A stretch of DNA of 64,000 nucleotides from Prosthecobacter gellanilyticus (GCF_007992435.1 NZ_BKAG01000011.1:120844-184843); one strand, 5' to 3'. Shown: positions 41,786 to 51,384, counted from the first letter of the stretch. Translations and numbers: made by a program. The notes: generated by a model from the sequence alone, not told the origin.

Positions 41786-43018
41786 ATGAACGTGATCCAA
41801 CTGACTCCCGATGAACTGGCTGGTCTGATCGCCGCCGCTGTGGCCAAGGCGCTGGAGGGGCTGCTGCCACGCATGCCGGAGGTGCCGGTGGAGGTGGCGA
41901 TGCAATCACGCAGCAGGAAGGCCGTGAACCAGGCACGCTACCGGCAGAGGCTGAAGGAAAGAACTCTCACGGCCGCTCACGAACCTCGGAAGGATGAGGT
42001 GCACGGAGTGCCAGACTGCGATGAGCATGCGCAGAACCCGGAGTCCGTGGTTACGGTCGCGGCGGTCACGAACATGGCCACGCTGGCAACGGAAACGGTC
42101 ACATCTGCGGCCACACCGGTCACGCGGGCTTCTGCCCTGTTGGCAACGGACGTGGCAACATCGGCAACATCCATGGCAACACCGGCAACGGAAACGGCAA
42201 CGTCGGTCACGTCAGAAACGTCTGCGGACAAGGCCCCTCTCCCTCCCGCCCCTTTCCACCCTCTTCCCCCTCAGACTCCCCTTTCTCCCGCCTATCCCCA
42301 CCCACCCACACCCGGGGATGGAACGCGCACCCACGGGGGAGGGGATGTTGTTCATTTCCCGGCTGACGCCGGGACGATCACCGAGGCAGCCCAGACCCAA
42401 GGCCAGACTCCTGACCAGAGCCAGGCTCAGCACCTGACTGCCAGTCCTGGCCGTGGCACCTGCGTCGTCCTGACCATCGCCCGGCCTAACGACATGTCTG
42501 GCAAAGGGCCTGGCGCATCGGTCCCCGCCATCGTCGCTGGCATCAGCAGCGGCAGCGGTCACAGGCCCCCGCAGGGGAGGCGCCGAGGAAGGAGTGACAG
42601 GCCCGGGCGCCAGCGCCGGGAGAAGCGGCCCCGTGACCCTGAGGTGCTGCGCCTGCCGAGGTGCGAGCACGCGCTTCGGCTGGCGGCCATCTTCAAGCGC
42701 CCGGCCACCACGGAGTGGTCCCCAAACGAGACGAAGGCGCTGCGAAGAACCGGCAAAATCGAGGAGGAGGACCTCCAGGTGCTGGAGAAATATTACGCGG
42801 CGCATTATCCGCCGGCAGCCAACCGGAACCTCCTGCGCCATGACCTGGTGACCCTGCTGAACAATCTGCGTGGCGAGGTGGACCGTGCGCGGCGCTGGGA
42901 ACAGAAGAACAGCCCGTCGGAGGCAGGTGGCGTCAAGCGCGGCTTCTTCGGCCAACTCATGACGCCGGAATACCTGGAAGAGCAGCGAAAGAAGGACGCG
43001 TGGATGTTTGAGGACTAG
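41786..43018 (+). CDS. hypothetical protein with T/A/S-rich repeat and conserved C-terminus
   Basis: 410 residues. N-terminal helix (LTPDELAGLIAAAVAKALEG), then a basic stretch with SRKAVNQARYRQRLKER. Residues ~88-146 are a V/A/T/S repeat coded by an iterated GGCAAC-rich array, followed by Pro-rich and Arg-rich linkers. The C-terminal ~115 residues (EWSPNETKALRR, EEEDLQVLEKYYAAHYPP, DLVTLLNNLRGEVDRARRW) look folded and conserved and remind me of phage or plasmid replication-associated proteins in this phylum, which is uncertain. No signal peptide. Isolated gene. Confidence 0.65.
   Translation: MNVIQLTPDELAGLIAAAVAKALEGLLPRMPEVPVEVAMQSRSRKAVNQARYRQRLKERTLTAAHEPRKDEVHGVPDCDEHAQNPESVVTVAAVTNMATLATETVTSAATPVTRASALLATDVATSATSMATPATETATSVTSETSADKAPLPPAPFHPLPPQTPLSPAYPHPPTPGDGTRTHGGGDVVHFPADAGTITEAAQTQGQTPDQSQAQHLTASPGRGTCVVLTIARPNDMSGKGPGASVPAIVAGISSGSGHRPPQGRRRGRSDRPGRQRREKRPRDPEVLRLPRCEHALRLAAIFKRPATTEWSPNETKALRRTGKIEEEDLQVLEKYYAAHYPPAANRNLLRHDLVTLLNNLRGEVDRARRWEQKNSPSEAGGVKRGFFGQLMTPEYLEEQRKKDAWMFED
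42085..42222 (+). repeat. GGCAAC-rich degenerate coding array
   Basis: GGCAAC occurs repeatedly in about 120 bases (from 42085), with GGCAACGGAAACGG present twice. The array encodes a VATSATSMATPATETATS-like stretch in frame. Confidence 0.6.
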
Positions 43019-43034
43019 AGATGGAGAGAGTCTC

Positions 43035-44462
43035 TCATCGTCCCGCAAGCCTGCCCAGCGTCCGGATGGCGGCATCGAGACGCGGGGACCATCTCTCACC
43101 ACAGGAGATGCGCAGGCAGTTTGTGTAGCGCTGCTCCAGTGAAAACAGATGCCCGGGCGCGATGCTGATGCCCTTGGCCAGGGCGCGCTCATAGAGCTCA
43201 AGCGCATTCACCTTCGGCGGCATGGTCACCCATAGAAGAAAGCCTCCCTGCGGTGAGGTCACGGTCGTTCCCGCAGGGAAGTGTTCCAGGATGGCCTTCC
43301 GCATGCGCGTGACGTTATCCTTGTAGATCTTGCGCACACTGCGTAACCAATGATCATATCCTGCTTCCGCCAGGAAGCCGGCGATGGCCAGCTCCGGCAG
43401 CGTGGGGGTCGCGAGTGTATGCGTCAGTTTGGCCATGCGTGCCGCATGATAGAAGCGCCCTGGGATGGCCCATCCCACACGATATCCCGGCGCCAGTGTC
43501 TTGGAGAACGAACTGCAAAACAGGACCAGCCCCGAGTCATCAAAGGACTTGCAGGTCTTGCCACGCTTCGGGCCGAAGTGCAGCTCACCGAAGACGTCAT
43601 CCTCGATCAAGGGGATCTCATGAGCCTTCAAAAGCATCACCAATTTTTGTTTGGCCTCGTCCGGCATGGAAGCGCCGAGCGGATTGCTGAAGGCGGGAAG
43701 AACAAGGCATGCATTCACCCGCTGTTTCTTCAGCACCTTCTCCAGCGCATCGATCTTCATGCCGCTCACCGGATCCGTGGGGATCTCCAGAACTCGCAAG
43801 CCCAGTGTTTCCAGCACATGCAGGATGCCGAAGTAGGTGGGGGACTCGACCGCGACGACATCACCTGGCTGAGTGACCGCGCGGAGACAAAGCATGAGTG
43901 CCTCCGTGGCGCCGCAGGTGGTGATGATCTCGGACGGTGCCACCACGGCGCCGCCCTTCATCATGCGCTTGCTGATCTGCCGCCGGAGAGCATCTGATCC
44001 AGGTGGCAGATCATACATGACCCCTCGTTCACCGGCGTGGCGCGCTTTTTCCGCCAGCATGCGGTTCAGCTTCACCGTGGGCAGGATGTCCGCGCTCGGC
44101 ACCGCACCACCGAGTGCGATGACATTGCCGGAGAACACCGCATCAAAGAGGCTGGCGTGCATGTTGCCGAGGCTTCCGGCCATCGGAAAACGGGGTGGCC
44201 CAGGAAGGTCCAGCCGCGCCTTGGCGGGCTGTTTGACAAAGAAGCCCGACTTGTGCCGGGGCTCCACCAAGCCGCGTGTCTCCAGCTCCACAAAGGCCTG
44301 CACGGCCGTGCTCATGCTCACACCATGCTGGTCACACACCGCACGCAAGGACGGCGTCTTTTCACCCGGTCGCAGCACACCGTCCGCGATCAGCTTCGCC
44401 ACTGCATCAGCGATCTGCAGATAGAGAGGTTGCGGAACTGGGCTGGTGGAGAAAGACGGCAT
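43035..44462 (-). CDS. MocR-type GntR regulator with aminotransferase domain
   Basis: 475 residues. The N-terminal GntR winged helix (LYLQIADAVAKLIADGVLRPGE, LRAVCDQHGVSMSTAVQAF) is joined to a fold-type I aminotransferase domain with the PLP lysine in CSSFSKTLAPGYRVGW. MocR/PdxR proteins bind PLP or an amino compound and control vitamin B6, GABA or transport genes. It lies 33 bases downstream of the RND gene on the same strand. It may regulate that gene or be read through from it. The target is unknown. Confidence 0.9.
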   Translation of the reverse strand: MPSFSTSPVPQPLYLQIADAVAKLIADGVLRPGEKTPSLRAVCDQHGVSMSTAVQAFVELETRGLVEPRHKSGFFVKQPAKARLDLPGPPRFPMAGSLGNMHASLFDAVFSGNVIALGGAVPSADILPTVKLNRMLAEKARHAGERGVMYDLPPGSDALRRQISKRMMKGGAVVAPSEIITTCGATEALMLCLRAVTQPGDVVAVESPTYFGILHVLETLGLRVLEIPTDPVSGMKIDALEKVLKKQRVNACLVLPAFSNPLGASMPDEAKQKLVMLLKAHEIPLIEDDVFGELHFGPKRGKTCKSFDDSGLVLFCSSFSKTLAPGYRVGWAIPGRFYHAARMAKLTHTLATPTLPELAIAGFLAEAGYDHWLRSVRKIYKDNVTRMRKAILEHFPAGTTVTSPQGGFLLWVTMPPKVNALELYERALAKGISIAPGHLFSLEQRYTNCLRISCGERWSPRLDAAIRTLGRLAGR

Positions 44463-44495
44463 GTCATCAAACCTCGCGTGAGCATGCTGGCGCGT

Positions 44496-47400
44496 TTACG
44501 CCGGGACGCTTGTCGTTGAGGAGTCTGGGAGCTTGGCCTCATCGCCTTTCCACAAGCGGCGCAGCACCTGGCCGATGTCATCCACCGCCAGATAGCAGAG
44601 CGGCACGAGGAAGAGGGTGATCACGGTGGCGAAGAGGCTGCCATATCCCATGGCCACGGAAACGGGGGTGAGGAACTGCGCGTGGGTGCTTTGCGCGCCG
44701 TTGCTAAACAGGAAGGGCACCATGCGCGCCAGCCAGGTGCCGTCAAAGATCAGCGGAACAAGCCCGAAGAAGGTGGTGATCTGGGTGAGGAAAATGGCCC
44801 GGAACCGGAGCACTCCGCCTCGCTGCACGGCCTCTCTCAGCGGCATGCCGCCAGCCTTCAGGTCATTGATTTCATCCACGAGCACGAGGGTGTCATTCAC
44901 CACCACGCCGCAGACGCCGAGGATGCCGAAGAAGCTCATGATGCTGACCGGCAGGTTGTGAAACTGGTGGCCAATCACCGCGCCGACCACGCCAAACGGC
45001 ACCACCAGCAGGACAATGAGCGGCTGGGTGTAACTCTTGAAGGGGATGGCCATGAGCCCATACATGGCGGCGATGACGAGCATGAAAGAGACGAACACTC
45101 TGCCCTGGCTCTCGCGCTGATAGCGGGCCTCCCCCTCAAAGCTCCAGCGAATATGGCCGGAGTCAGCCAGCAGCTCGTCCAGGAAGGTGGTGAGCTCTGC
45201 GCGCAGGGCTGCGATATCCACGCTGCCCTTGTCAGCATCAGCGGAGATGTTCAGTGCCCGGCGCCGGTCCACACGTTTGATGCTGGTGAAGCTCTTCACG
45301 ACCTTGGCCTCAGCCACACGGCTGAAGGGCACCTCCAGGCCGTTCGCGGTCCTCACGCGCATGGTGTCCAGCGTGGCCAGATTCTGCCGGTTGGCTTTTG
45401 GCATGCGCAGCATGACCTTCACCTCATTCCGTCCGCGCTGGATGCGCTGCACCTCATCTCCATAGAATGACTGCCGCACCTGGCGGGCCAGGTCGGTCAC
45501 GGTGATGCCAAACTGCTGGGCCTCGGCTTTCAGCTTGAGCTGGATCTCGTTTCTTCCCGAATCCAGCGAGTCATTGATGTCAAAGAGCGCGGGATAGGTG
45601 GAGAGCTTCTCCTTGATCTTCTCAGACACGCCGAGCAGCTCCTTGGGATCTGTGCCGGTGAGCTGGATGTCGATCGGGTCCCCACCGCGCATGATCTCGG
45701 CGCGGAAGGTCAGTTCCTCGGCTCCAACGATGTTGCCGATTCGTTGCCGCCATTCATTGGCCATCTCCACCGTGTTGGCATCGCGGCTGCGCTCCTCAGG
45801 ACCAAAGGTCTCCATGGTGACCCCGCCCACATGGCTGCCAGTGCCGGACGGAGAGCCGCGGCCGGAGAGCGTGGTGCCGATGGTGGAGACCACATGCTTC
45901 ACCACGCTGCGTCCATCAGGACCGACATACTCTTTCTGCATCTCCAGGGCGATCTGGTAGATGCGCTCGATGTGCTTTTCAGTGATCTCGACGGGAGTTC
46001 CGTCCAGCATGGTCAGGCGGCAGTCGATGCGCTCGCTGGGCACGCGTGGGAAGTAAGTGGTGGAGATGCGCCCGCTGGCATACAGACCACCGATCACGGC
46101 GAGCCCGCCAAACAGCAGGGCCAGCACGGTGTAGCAATTTTTGACACTGAGCCGGATGAGCGGCACATAGATGGTGCGCACGAACCACTGCAAAGCGCGG
46201 TCCGAGGTGCGGTGAATGGGCGCCAGGAGGTCACCAGCCCTGCCGAGGAATGGATGGGCGAGGTGGCTCGGCAGGATCAGCTTCGTCTCCATCAGCGCGA
46301 TGAGCATCACCGTGATGAAGATGAGCGCGATGGGCTTGAACATCGAACCCCAGTCTGACGAGTCGATCGCCATCGGCAGGAAGGCGATGACGGTGGTCAG
46401 CACGCCAAAGGTGATCGGCACAGCCATGCGCCGGGTGCCAGCGATCGCGGCCTCCAGCGGAGTGAGCCCTTCGGTGGTGCGCAAGTGGTCACAGTGCTCG
46501 CTGATCACGATGGCATCATCCACCACGATGCCGAGCACCAGGATGAAGCCCATGAGTGATGACAGGTTGATGGAGATGTCCAAGTAAGGCATCAGCGCGA
46601 TGGAGCCGAGGAAACTCATGACCATGCCCACACCGACCCAGATCACGGCCTCCATCCGGAGGAAAAGCCCCACACAGATGAAGACGAGCAGGAGGCAGCT
46701 CTGGGCGTTTTGCAGCAGCAGGTCGATGCGGCCCTTCACGATCTTCGAGCGGTCATTCCAGTAGTCCAGCCGCACACCACTAGGCAGCTTGCGGTTCATC
46801 TCAGAGATGTAGTCTTTCACCCGCTCACCGATGGTGATGGCGTTCTGCTTCCCCTCACGCATGACACTGATCATGACACAGCGGCGTCCGTTCAGGCGGG
46901 TGATCAGCGGATTCTCCGTGAAGCCGTCGAGGATCTTGGCAATCTCTCCGAGCGTGACCTTGCTGCCATCCGTGCGTGTGACCAGCGGGATGCGCGCGTA
47001 ATCCTCACCGGTATACGCACGTCCGCGAGTGCGGAGCGAGACATCTCCCGCCTCCGTCTGCACCACGCCGGCAGGCATGTCGATGGCGTTGTCGCGGATG
47101 GACTTGCTGATGGACTCGAGCGTCAGGCCATATTTGCGCAGCTGGTCTTCTGAGATCTCGATGGCAATCTCTTCATTGCGGATGCCGGTGATGTCAGCGT
47201 GGGATATGCCAGGCAGGGAGGCCAGCTCATCCCGGGTCTGCTCACCCAGCCGCTTGAGATCGCGCTCAGCCATGTCGGCGCTGAGGATGACGGTGATGAC
47301 GGAATGAAAGCTGTCATCGAGCTGGATCACGGGCTTCTCTGCCAGGCTGGGAAAATTCGGGATGGCATCCACGCGGATCTTCACGTCTTCCATGACGCGG

Positions 47401-47705
47401 CGCGGATCATCGTCCTCATTCACTTCGATGAAAACACTGCCACCGCTGCTGCCCGCAGTGCTGTTGACATGCTTGATGCCACCCACCTGCTGGATCGCCT
47501 CCTCAATCTTCAGCACGATTGTTTCTTCCGTCTCCTCAGGCGAGGAGGCAGGGTAGGGCACGTTCACCGAGATGAACCGTGAGGGCATGTCCTGGAAGAC
47601 TTCCAGCGGGATCTTGTCCTGGTAAAGGGTCCACCCGCCTGCGACCATGATCGCCAGCATCAAGAGATTAGCGGCGACGTGATTGCGGGCAAACCAGGCG
47701 ATCAT
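44496..47705 (-). CDS. RND efflux permease (AcrB/hydrophobe-amphiphile type)
   Basis: 1069 residues. Starts MIAWFARNHVAANLLM, with 12 TM helices in two halves and two large periplasmic loops. Proton-relay aspartates are in GIVVDDAIVISEH, and the second-half counterpart is GVCGVVVNDTLVLVDE. The sequence is of the SilA/AcrB-like class with unspecified substrate. A TTG at 47741 could add 12 residues, but ATG at 47705 matches relatives. No membrane-fusion protein or TolC gene is adjacent; upstream is gspK. Confidence 0.92.
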   Translation of the reverse strand: MIAWFARNHVAANLLMLAIMVAGGWTLYQDKIPLEVFQDMPSRFISVNVPYPASSPEETEETIVLKIEEAIQQVGGIKHVNSTAGSSGGSVFIEVNEDDDPRRVMEDVKIRVDAIPNFPSLAEKPVIQLDDSFHSVITVILSADMAERDLKRLGEQTRDELASLPGISHADITGIRNEEIAIEISEDQLRKYGLTLESISKSIRDNAIDMPAGVVQTEAGDVSLRTRGRAYTGEDYARIPLVTRTDGSKVTLGEIAKILDGFTENPLITRLNGRRCVMISVMREGKQNAITIGERVKDYISEMNRKLPSGVRLDYWNDRSKIVKGRIDLLLQNAQSCLLLVFICVGLFLRMEAVIWVGVGMVMSFLGSIALMPYLDISINLSSLMGFILVLGIVVDDAIVISEHCDHLRTTEGLTPLEAAIAGTRRMAVPITFGVLTTVIAFLPMAIDSSDWGSMFKPIALIFITVMLIALMETKLILPSHLAHPFLGRAGDLLAPIHRTSDRALQWFVRTIYVPLIRLSVKNCYTVLALLFGGLAVIGGLYASGRISTTYFPRVPSERIDCRLTMLDGTPVEITEKHIERIYQIALEMQKEYVGPDGRSVVKHVVSTIGTTLSGRGSPSGTGSHVGGVTMETFGPEERSRDANTVEMANEWRQRIGNIVGAEELTFRAEIMRGGDPIDIQLTGTDPKELLGVSEKIKEKLSTYPALFDINDSLDSGRNEIQLKLKAEAQQFGITVTDLARQVRQSFYGDEVQRIQRGRNEVKVMLRMPKANRQNLATLDTMRVRTANGLEVPFSRVAEAKVVKSFTSIKRVDRRRALNISADADKGSVDIAALRAELTTFLDELLADSGHIRWSFEGEARYQRESQGRVFVSFMLVIAAMYGLMAIPFKSYTQPLIVLLVVPFGVVGAVIGHQFHNLPVSIMSFFGILGVCGVVVNDTLVLVDEINDLKAGGMPLREAVQRGGVLRFRAIFLTQITTFFGLVPLIFDGTWLARMVPFLFSNGAQSTHAQFLTPVSVAMGYGSLFATVITLFLVPLCYLAVDDIGQVLRRLWKGDEAKLPDSSTTSVPA

Positions 47706-47889
47706 GGGGTGATTAGAGAGGCGCGGGTGGTTCAGCGCCAAGCCTCAGCGTGCCGAGATGGCGGAGCCGGGCAAATGGCGAATGAGGAAATCAGTCCCCG
47801 CAGTGGAGCGGTGGGGCAGTGGAGTAGAGGGGCTTTAGATCTCAATACCAATACTCCACCACTCCATCGCCCCCGATGCCCGTGTTCTT

Positions 47890-48882
47890 CTACTCCTCAA
47901 TACGCGCCAGATAGGTCAGTGACCGGTCTTCACCTCGCCGGGCCACCACGATGATCTGCTTCCGTTTCTCTCCCACATAGCCGGTGCTGGTGATGCGGCG
48001 CAGCGTGTCCTCACTCGTCAGGATGCTCTGCAGTTCGCGAGCGCGGTCTCCCGTCAGATTCAGCATGCGGTAAGCCTCGCTGTCGGAGATGCGCTGGTCG
48101 TCTTCTGTGCCCGGGATGCCGTCCGCGCCATCACGCTTGAGGATGAAGCTTTCCACGTCCTTCTCACCCGCACCCGTCACCGCGATCAGCGTTTCCTTGA
48201 AAGCCGTGCGGAGGTCGATCGTGCCATCTCCATAGACGCTGAAGAACTCGCGCCAGTCTGGCTTCAGGCGGTCCACCACGCCCATGCCGCGCACGAGCAG
48301 CATCTCATCCGTATGTGTGAAGCCGGTGTTGCGCGGCAGGTCGTTATAGCCCTGGCCTTCATAGTATTCCTGCTCAGCACCATTGGAGCGGCCGTCGTCA
48401 TTGCGGTCCACCCAGTCGGCCAGGGATTCTGTGGCGATGCTGGCCTCGTCACCGTTCAGCCCCCAGCGCATGAAGAGATCATAGATGGCCTGGCGCAGAC
48501 GGTCGTCAGTGACCAGGTTGATCGGGATGCGCGCACCTTCGTAGTTGATGACCACATCGAATCCGCTGTCTGTGCCGATCTTCTGTTTCAGCGCCTTGTC
48601 ACCACGGCGAATGTCCGGATGCAGCCCCACCGCGAGCCCGCTTTCCGCCAGATGCAGCGCGCGAAAATCTGCCGCATCAATGATGGCCTCCGAGGCACTG
48701 AAACTGAGATACTGGGAAAGTCCCATGACCACCATGGACATGAGCAACAGCGCCCAGATCATGAGCATGAGGGCGGAGCCTCGTGAAGACGGCTGATGAG
48801 CCGCCTTCCGCATGAGCAAGCGGCTGGTGTGACGGGTCATGGAGGAATGAGTTTTCATGATGTCCATGGTGAGCAGCCTCAT
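47890..48882 (-). CDS. gspK: type II secretion minor pseudopilin GspK
   Basis: 330 residues. Pseudopilin leader with cleavage after Gly in SSRGSALMLMIWALLLM; like other GspK proteins it lacks the Glu5 of ordinary pseudopilins. Typical GspK body follows (FRALHLAESGLAVGL, ESLADWVDRNDD, DEMLLVRGM, then a helix-hairpin-like ITVTGAGE region). GspK caps the pseudopilus tip with GspI and GspJ. The start at 48882 overlaps the gspJ stop (ATGA), so translation is coupled. Last gene of the gsp run in this window. Confidence 0.88.
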   Translation of the reverse strand: MRLLTMDIMKTHSSMTRHTSRLLMRKAAHQPSSRGSALMLMIWALLLMSMVVMGLSQYLSFSASEAIIDAADFRALHLAESGLAVGLHPDIRRGDKALKQKIGTDSGFDVVINYEGARIPINLVTDDRLRQAIYDLFMRWGLNGDEASIATESLADWVDRNDDGRSNGAEQEYYEGQGYNDLPRNTGFTHTDEMLLVRGMGVVDRLKPDWREFFSVYGDGTIDLRTAFKETLIAVTGAGEKDVESFILKRDGADGIPGTEDDQRISDSEAYRMLNLTGDRARELQSILTSEDTLRRITSTGYVGEKRKQIIVVARRGEDRSLTYLARIEE

Positions 48883-49787
48883 TGATTGGGCCGGGGCGGG
48901 TTAGGGGTTTGCGGCTGATCCGGTGGCCTTGGTGTATTGGGGGTGCCCCCTTGATTGCCCCGGCCTCCACCACCACCTCCTCCTCCGCCACCGCCCTGAT
49001 TGCTATTATTGTTAGACGATGAGGTGCTGGTGCTTGAGGTGCCGTTTCCAGCCACCAGCACCAGGGTCGGCACGCTGTAGGCCATGGTGACCGGGGTGGT
49101 GCGGTCCTTCATGACGAGCTCAATCTTGATCAGGTCAGGCCAGTTGCTCTCCGACCATTCCTCGACCCAGGTGTCATCCGCCTCTTTGTAAAAGAGCCAC
49201 TTCAGTGACACCACGTTCGGCAGGAGTGGCATCCAATAGCGGCCCTGCTCATCAGGCGCGGAGAGCCCCGTCGTCTCCTGGCGCAAGGCCATGCCGTTTT
49301 CATCCGTCTGCGGAATGAGATCCTCCCGCGAGAGGCAGAGGTAATTCATCACCGCGCCGTTCTGATCGGTGGCTCCGCTCGGATCAGGGCGCAGGCCCAG
49401 GATGGTGTCCTTGTAGGAGAGGGGATTGAAGCCGAACCCAAAGCTGTGAGGCGCTCCAGCGATGGTGAGTTCCTGCGCGGAGCTGCCCGGGGAGTTGGGA
49501 TCCAGCAGCGTGAGCGTCAGCGTGGCCGTGCTCGGCATGGTGGTGAAGGTCTTGCGGCAGATGTCCAGCAGGCGGTTGATGGAGTCGTTCTCGCGCTGGA
49601 TCACCTCGATCTGCGCCGCTCCCTTCACGCTGCCCTGAATCAGCGCGAACAACGTGCCCGTGATCATGCCCAGGATCGTCATGGCGATGACGATCTCCAT
49701 CAAAGTGAAGCCGGGCCGGAGTGACCGGTTACCTTCTTCTCTGTTGTTGCTGCTGGGGTTTGTAAACATAGACGTCCACAGATTCAT
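48879..49787 (-). CDS. gspJ: type II secretion pseudopilin GspJ-like, with Gly/Pro tail
   Basis: 302 residues. Prepilin site RPG/FTLMEIVIAMTI with Glu5, then the GspJ-type body (LIQGSVKGAAQIEVIQREND, VVSLKWLFYKEADDTWVEEW). The last ~50 residues are a Ser/Thr/Asn run, eleven consecutive Gly, then a Pro/Asn-rich end, not part of usual GspJ. ATG at 49787 follows a GAGG-like site and is preferred over 49844. Overlaps gspI by 59 bases. Confidence 0.82.
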   Translation of the reverse strand: MNLWTSMFTNPSSNNREEGNRSLRPGFTLMEIVIAMTILGMITGTLFALIQGSVKGAAQIEVIQRENDSINRLLDICRKTFTTMPSTATLTLTLLDPNSPGSSAQELTIAGAPHSFGFGFNPLSYKDTILGLRPDPSGATDQNGAVMNYLCLSREDLIPQTDENGMALRQETTGLSAPDEQGRYWMPLLPNVVSLKWLFYKEADDTWVEEWSESNWPDLIKIELVMKDRTTPVTMAYSVPTLVLVAGNGTSSTSTSSSNNNSNQGGGGGGGGGGGRGNQGGTPNTPRPPDQPQTPNPPRPNQ

Positions 49788-50169
49788 CTCTCGCCTCATT
49801 GCCGACCGTGTAGGTGGCGATGACGCGAAGGTTGTACATGTCACTCACAGGATTGCCGTTGGTCATGTTGAGAGTCACGGGTTCCACAGTGCTGTTATAA
49901 GTCACTCCCGTGGCCGTGTCGGCCTCGGTCCAGACCATTTCGGTGAGAGGCTTGCGCTTCAGCACCTCCACGGCCGTGCGCAGATGCCGGCGGATGTTCT
50001 GCTCCAGGTTCAGGATGTTCGCCACCTCCATGGAGGCGTTCAAAGTCTGCGCGAGCCCGAGCACACCGATCGAAAAGATGGTTAGGGCAATGATGAGCTC
50101 AAAGAGGATGTAGCCACGCATGGCGCCTCTTCCCGCGCTCCGGAGCAGATGTCGTGTGTTCGTTTTCAT
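49729..50169 (-). CDS. gspI: type II secretion pseudopilin GspI-like
   Basis: 146 residues. Prepilin site RG/YILFELIIALTIFSIG with Tyr instead of Phe at +1, and Glu5 retained. Body with LNASMEVANILNLEQNIRRH as in GspI/PilV. GspI starts the tip complex I-J-K. ATGA overlap with gspH upstream. The C-terminal tail is Gln/Arg-rich (KPQQQQQRRR). Confidence 0.8.
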   Translation of the reverse strand: MKTNTRHLLRSAGRGAMRGYILFELIIALTIFSIGVLGLAQTLNASMEVANILNLEQNIRRHLRTAVEVLKRKPLTEMVWTEADTATGVTYNSTVEPVTLNMTNGNPVSDMYNLRVIATYTVGNEARDESVDVYVYKPQQQQQRRR

Positions 50170-50864
50170 CGCTGGTCCACGATCTCCCTGGTGATGTCAG
50201 CGGTGAGGGCATTGAACTCGATGTCAAAGGTCGCGCTCTGCCGCTCGAGGCGCAGTTTCAGAGGCACGCAGATGCCCGTGGGCTGGAAGACCCAGAGCTT
50301 GACGATGTCACCGCCCATGAGTGTCTCCTGCACCTCGTTCCAGAACTTCAAAGTGTACTGCGTGTCAGTGGGCAGCTCGTAGTGTTCCTCCCAGTTGTTG
50401 TCCAGTTTTGGTGCCGTGGGCGCGAGCGGTAGATCGCTCTTCTTCTGTTCGCCAGCACCCGCATCCAGGTCGCTGTCGTCATCGTCCTGATTGGGATTGA
50501 GGCGGAACTCCCCCGTCTCCGCGCGCTCGAGAAATTCATTCAGCTCTGCGAGCTGGAGATAGGGACTGAAGTAGCGTGAGGCCACAAAACCGTGCTCGTG
50601 AAAAGCGATCTGATAAGGCCGCTTTTCACGCATGGCCCGGATGCGGGCCTCCTTCGCCAGCCTAACCAGTTCAATGACTGGTTTGCGTGCGATCTGCTCA
50701 TCCCGCCAGCCTTTGAACATCGGCACCGCCGCAGCGGCGATGACGATGATGATCGTCAGGGAGATGACGATCTCCACCAAAGTAAATCCTGATCCCCGAT
50801 TCCAAACAGAGGTCCGCAAGTGCAAGTGCGGTCTCGGTTTGAAGGATCTGGAATCAGGATTCAT
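50166..50864 (-). CDS. gspH: type II secretion pseudopilin GspH-like
   Basis: 232 residues. Prepilin site GSG/FTLVEIVISLTI with Glu5, then ELVRLAKEARIRAMREKRPY as in GspH/FimT proteins. An acidic insert (DDDDSDLDAGAGE) interrupts the beta region at ~140. GspH is a minor pseudopilin below the tip. Nine bases after gspG. Confidence 0.8.
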   Translation of the reverse strand: MNPDSRSFKPRPHLHLRTSVWNRGSGFTLVEIVISLTIIIVIAAAAVPMFKGWRDEQIARKPVIELVRLAKEARIRAMREKRPYQIAFHEHGFVASRYFSPYLQLAELNEFLERAETGEFRLNPNQDDDDSDLDAGAGEQKKSDLPLAPTAPKLDNNWEEHYELPTDTQYTLKFWNEVQETLMGGDIVKLWVFQPTGICVPLKLRLERQSATFDIEFNALTADITREIVDQR

Positions 50865-50873
50865 ATTCAGACA

Positions 50874-51329
50874 TCACTTCGCCGCAGTATTCTGCGGCCA
50901 GTTGCCCAGGTCGTCCTCAGTGCCGTCAGCACCGTCTTTGCCGACGGAGTAGACGTCATAAGGCTTCTTGGACTTCTGGGCTGGGTAACGATACTTGTAC
51001 TCCATGCCCCAGGGGTCCTTCGGCACGGCTTCCAGGAGTTGGATCCACTTCTCAGGCCGAGGCTCGGTGTTCGGCTGTTCCACCAGTGCCTTTAGACCCT
51101 GCTCCGTGGTAGGGGCGCGCATATTCCGGGCCTCATAGAGTTGAAGCTGGGTCATGATGTTCGAGAGGTCGCTATCCACGCGGCTTTCCTTGGCCACATC
51201 CACGTTGCCCTTCAGCATGTAGATGGAACCAGCCGCGAGGATGGAGATGATGGTGAGCACGATGACGATTTCGATCAGGGTGAAACCGGCTCGGGCCAGA
51301 CGACGTGAGGTGGGGAGGTTTGGGGTCAT
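50874..51329 (-). CDS. gspG: type II secretion major pseudopilin GspG
   Basis: 151 residues. Short leader with prepilin site RAG/FTLIEIVIVLTIISIL and Glu5. The T2SSG C-terminal domain has TTEQGLKALVEQP, PKDPWGMEYKYRYP and DVYSVGKDGADGTEDDLGNW, which includes the calcium-binding loop. GspG polymerises into the pseudopilus that drives secretion. The gap upstream to gspF holds an inverted repeat. Confidence 0.95.
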   Translation of the reverse strand: MTPNLPTSRRLARAGFTLIEIVIVLTIISILAAGSIYMLKGNVDVAKESRVDSDLSNIMTQLQLYEARNMRAPTTEQGLKALVEQPNTEPRPEKWIQLLEAVPKDPWGMEYKYRYPAQKSKKPYDVYSVGKDGADGTEDDLGNWPQNTAAK

Positions 51330-51384
51330 GAGTTATTGGGACACAAGATTCTGACGGAATTGGGAGGCGATGAAAAGGCGGAAG

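Noticed and set aside
42085..42222. GGCAAC array considered as a CRISPR or minisatellite
   Set aside because: Units are short and degenerate, with no spacers, and it is in frame within a coding gene.
47795..47875. Inverted-looking CAGTGGAGTAG / ACTCCACCACTCC segment between gspK and the RND gene
   Set aside because: Pairing is short and interrupted. It may be a weak hairpin but is not convincing as a repeat or terminator.
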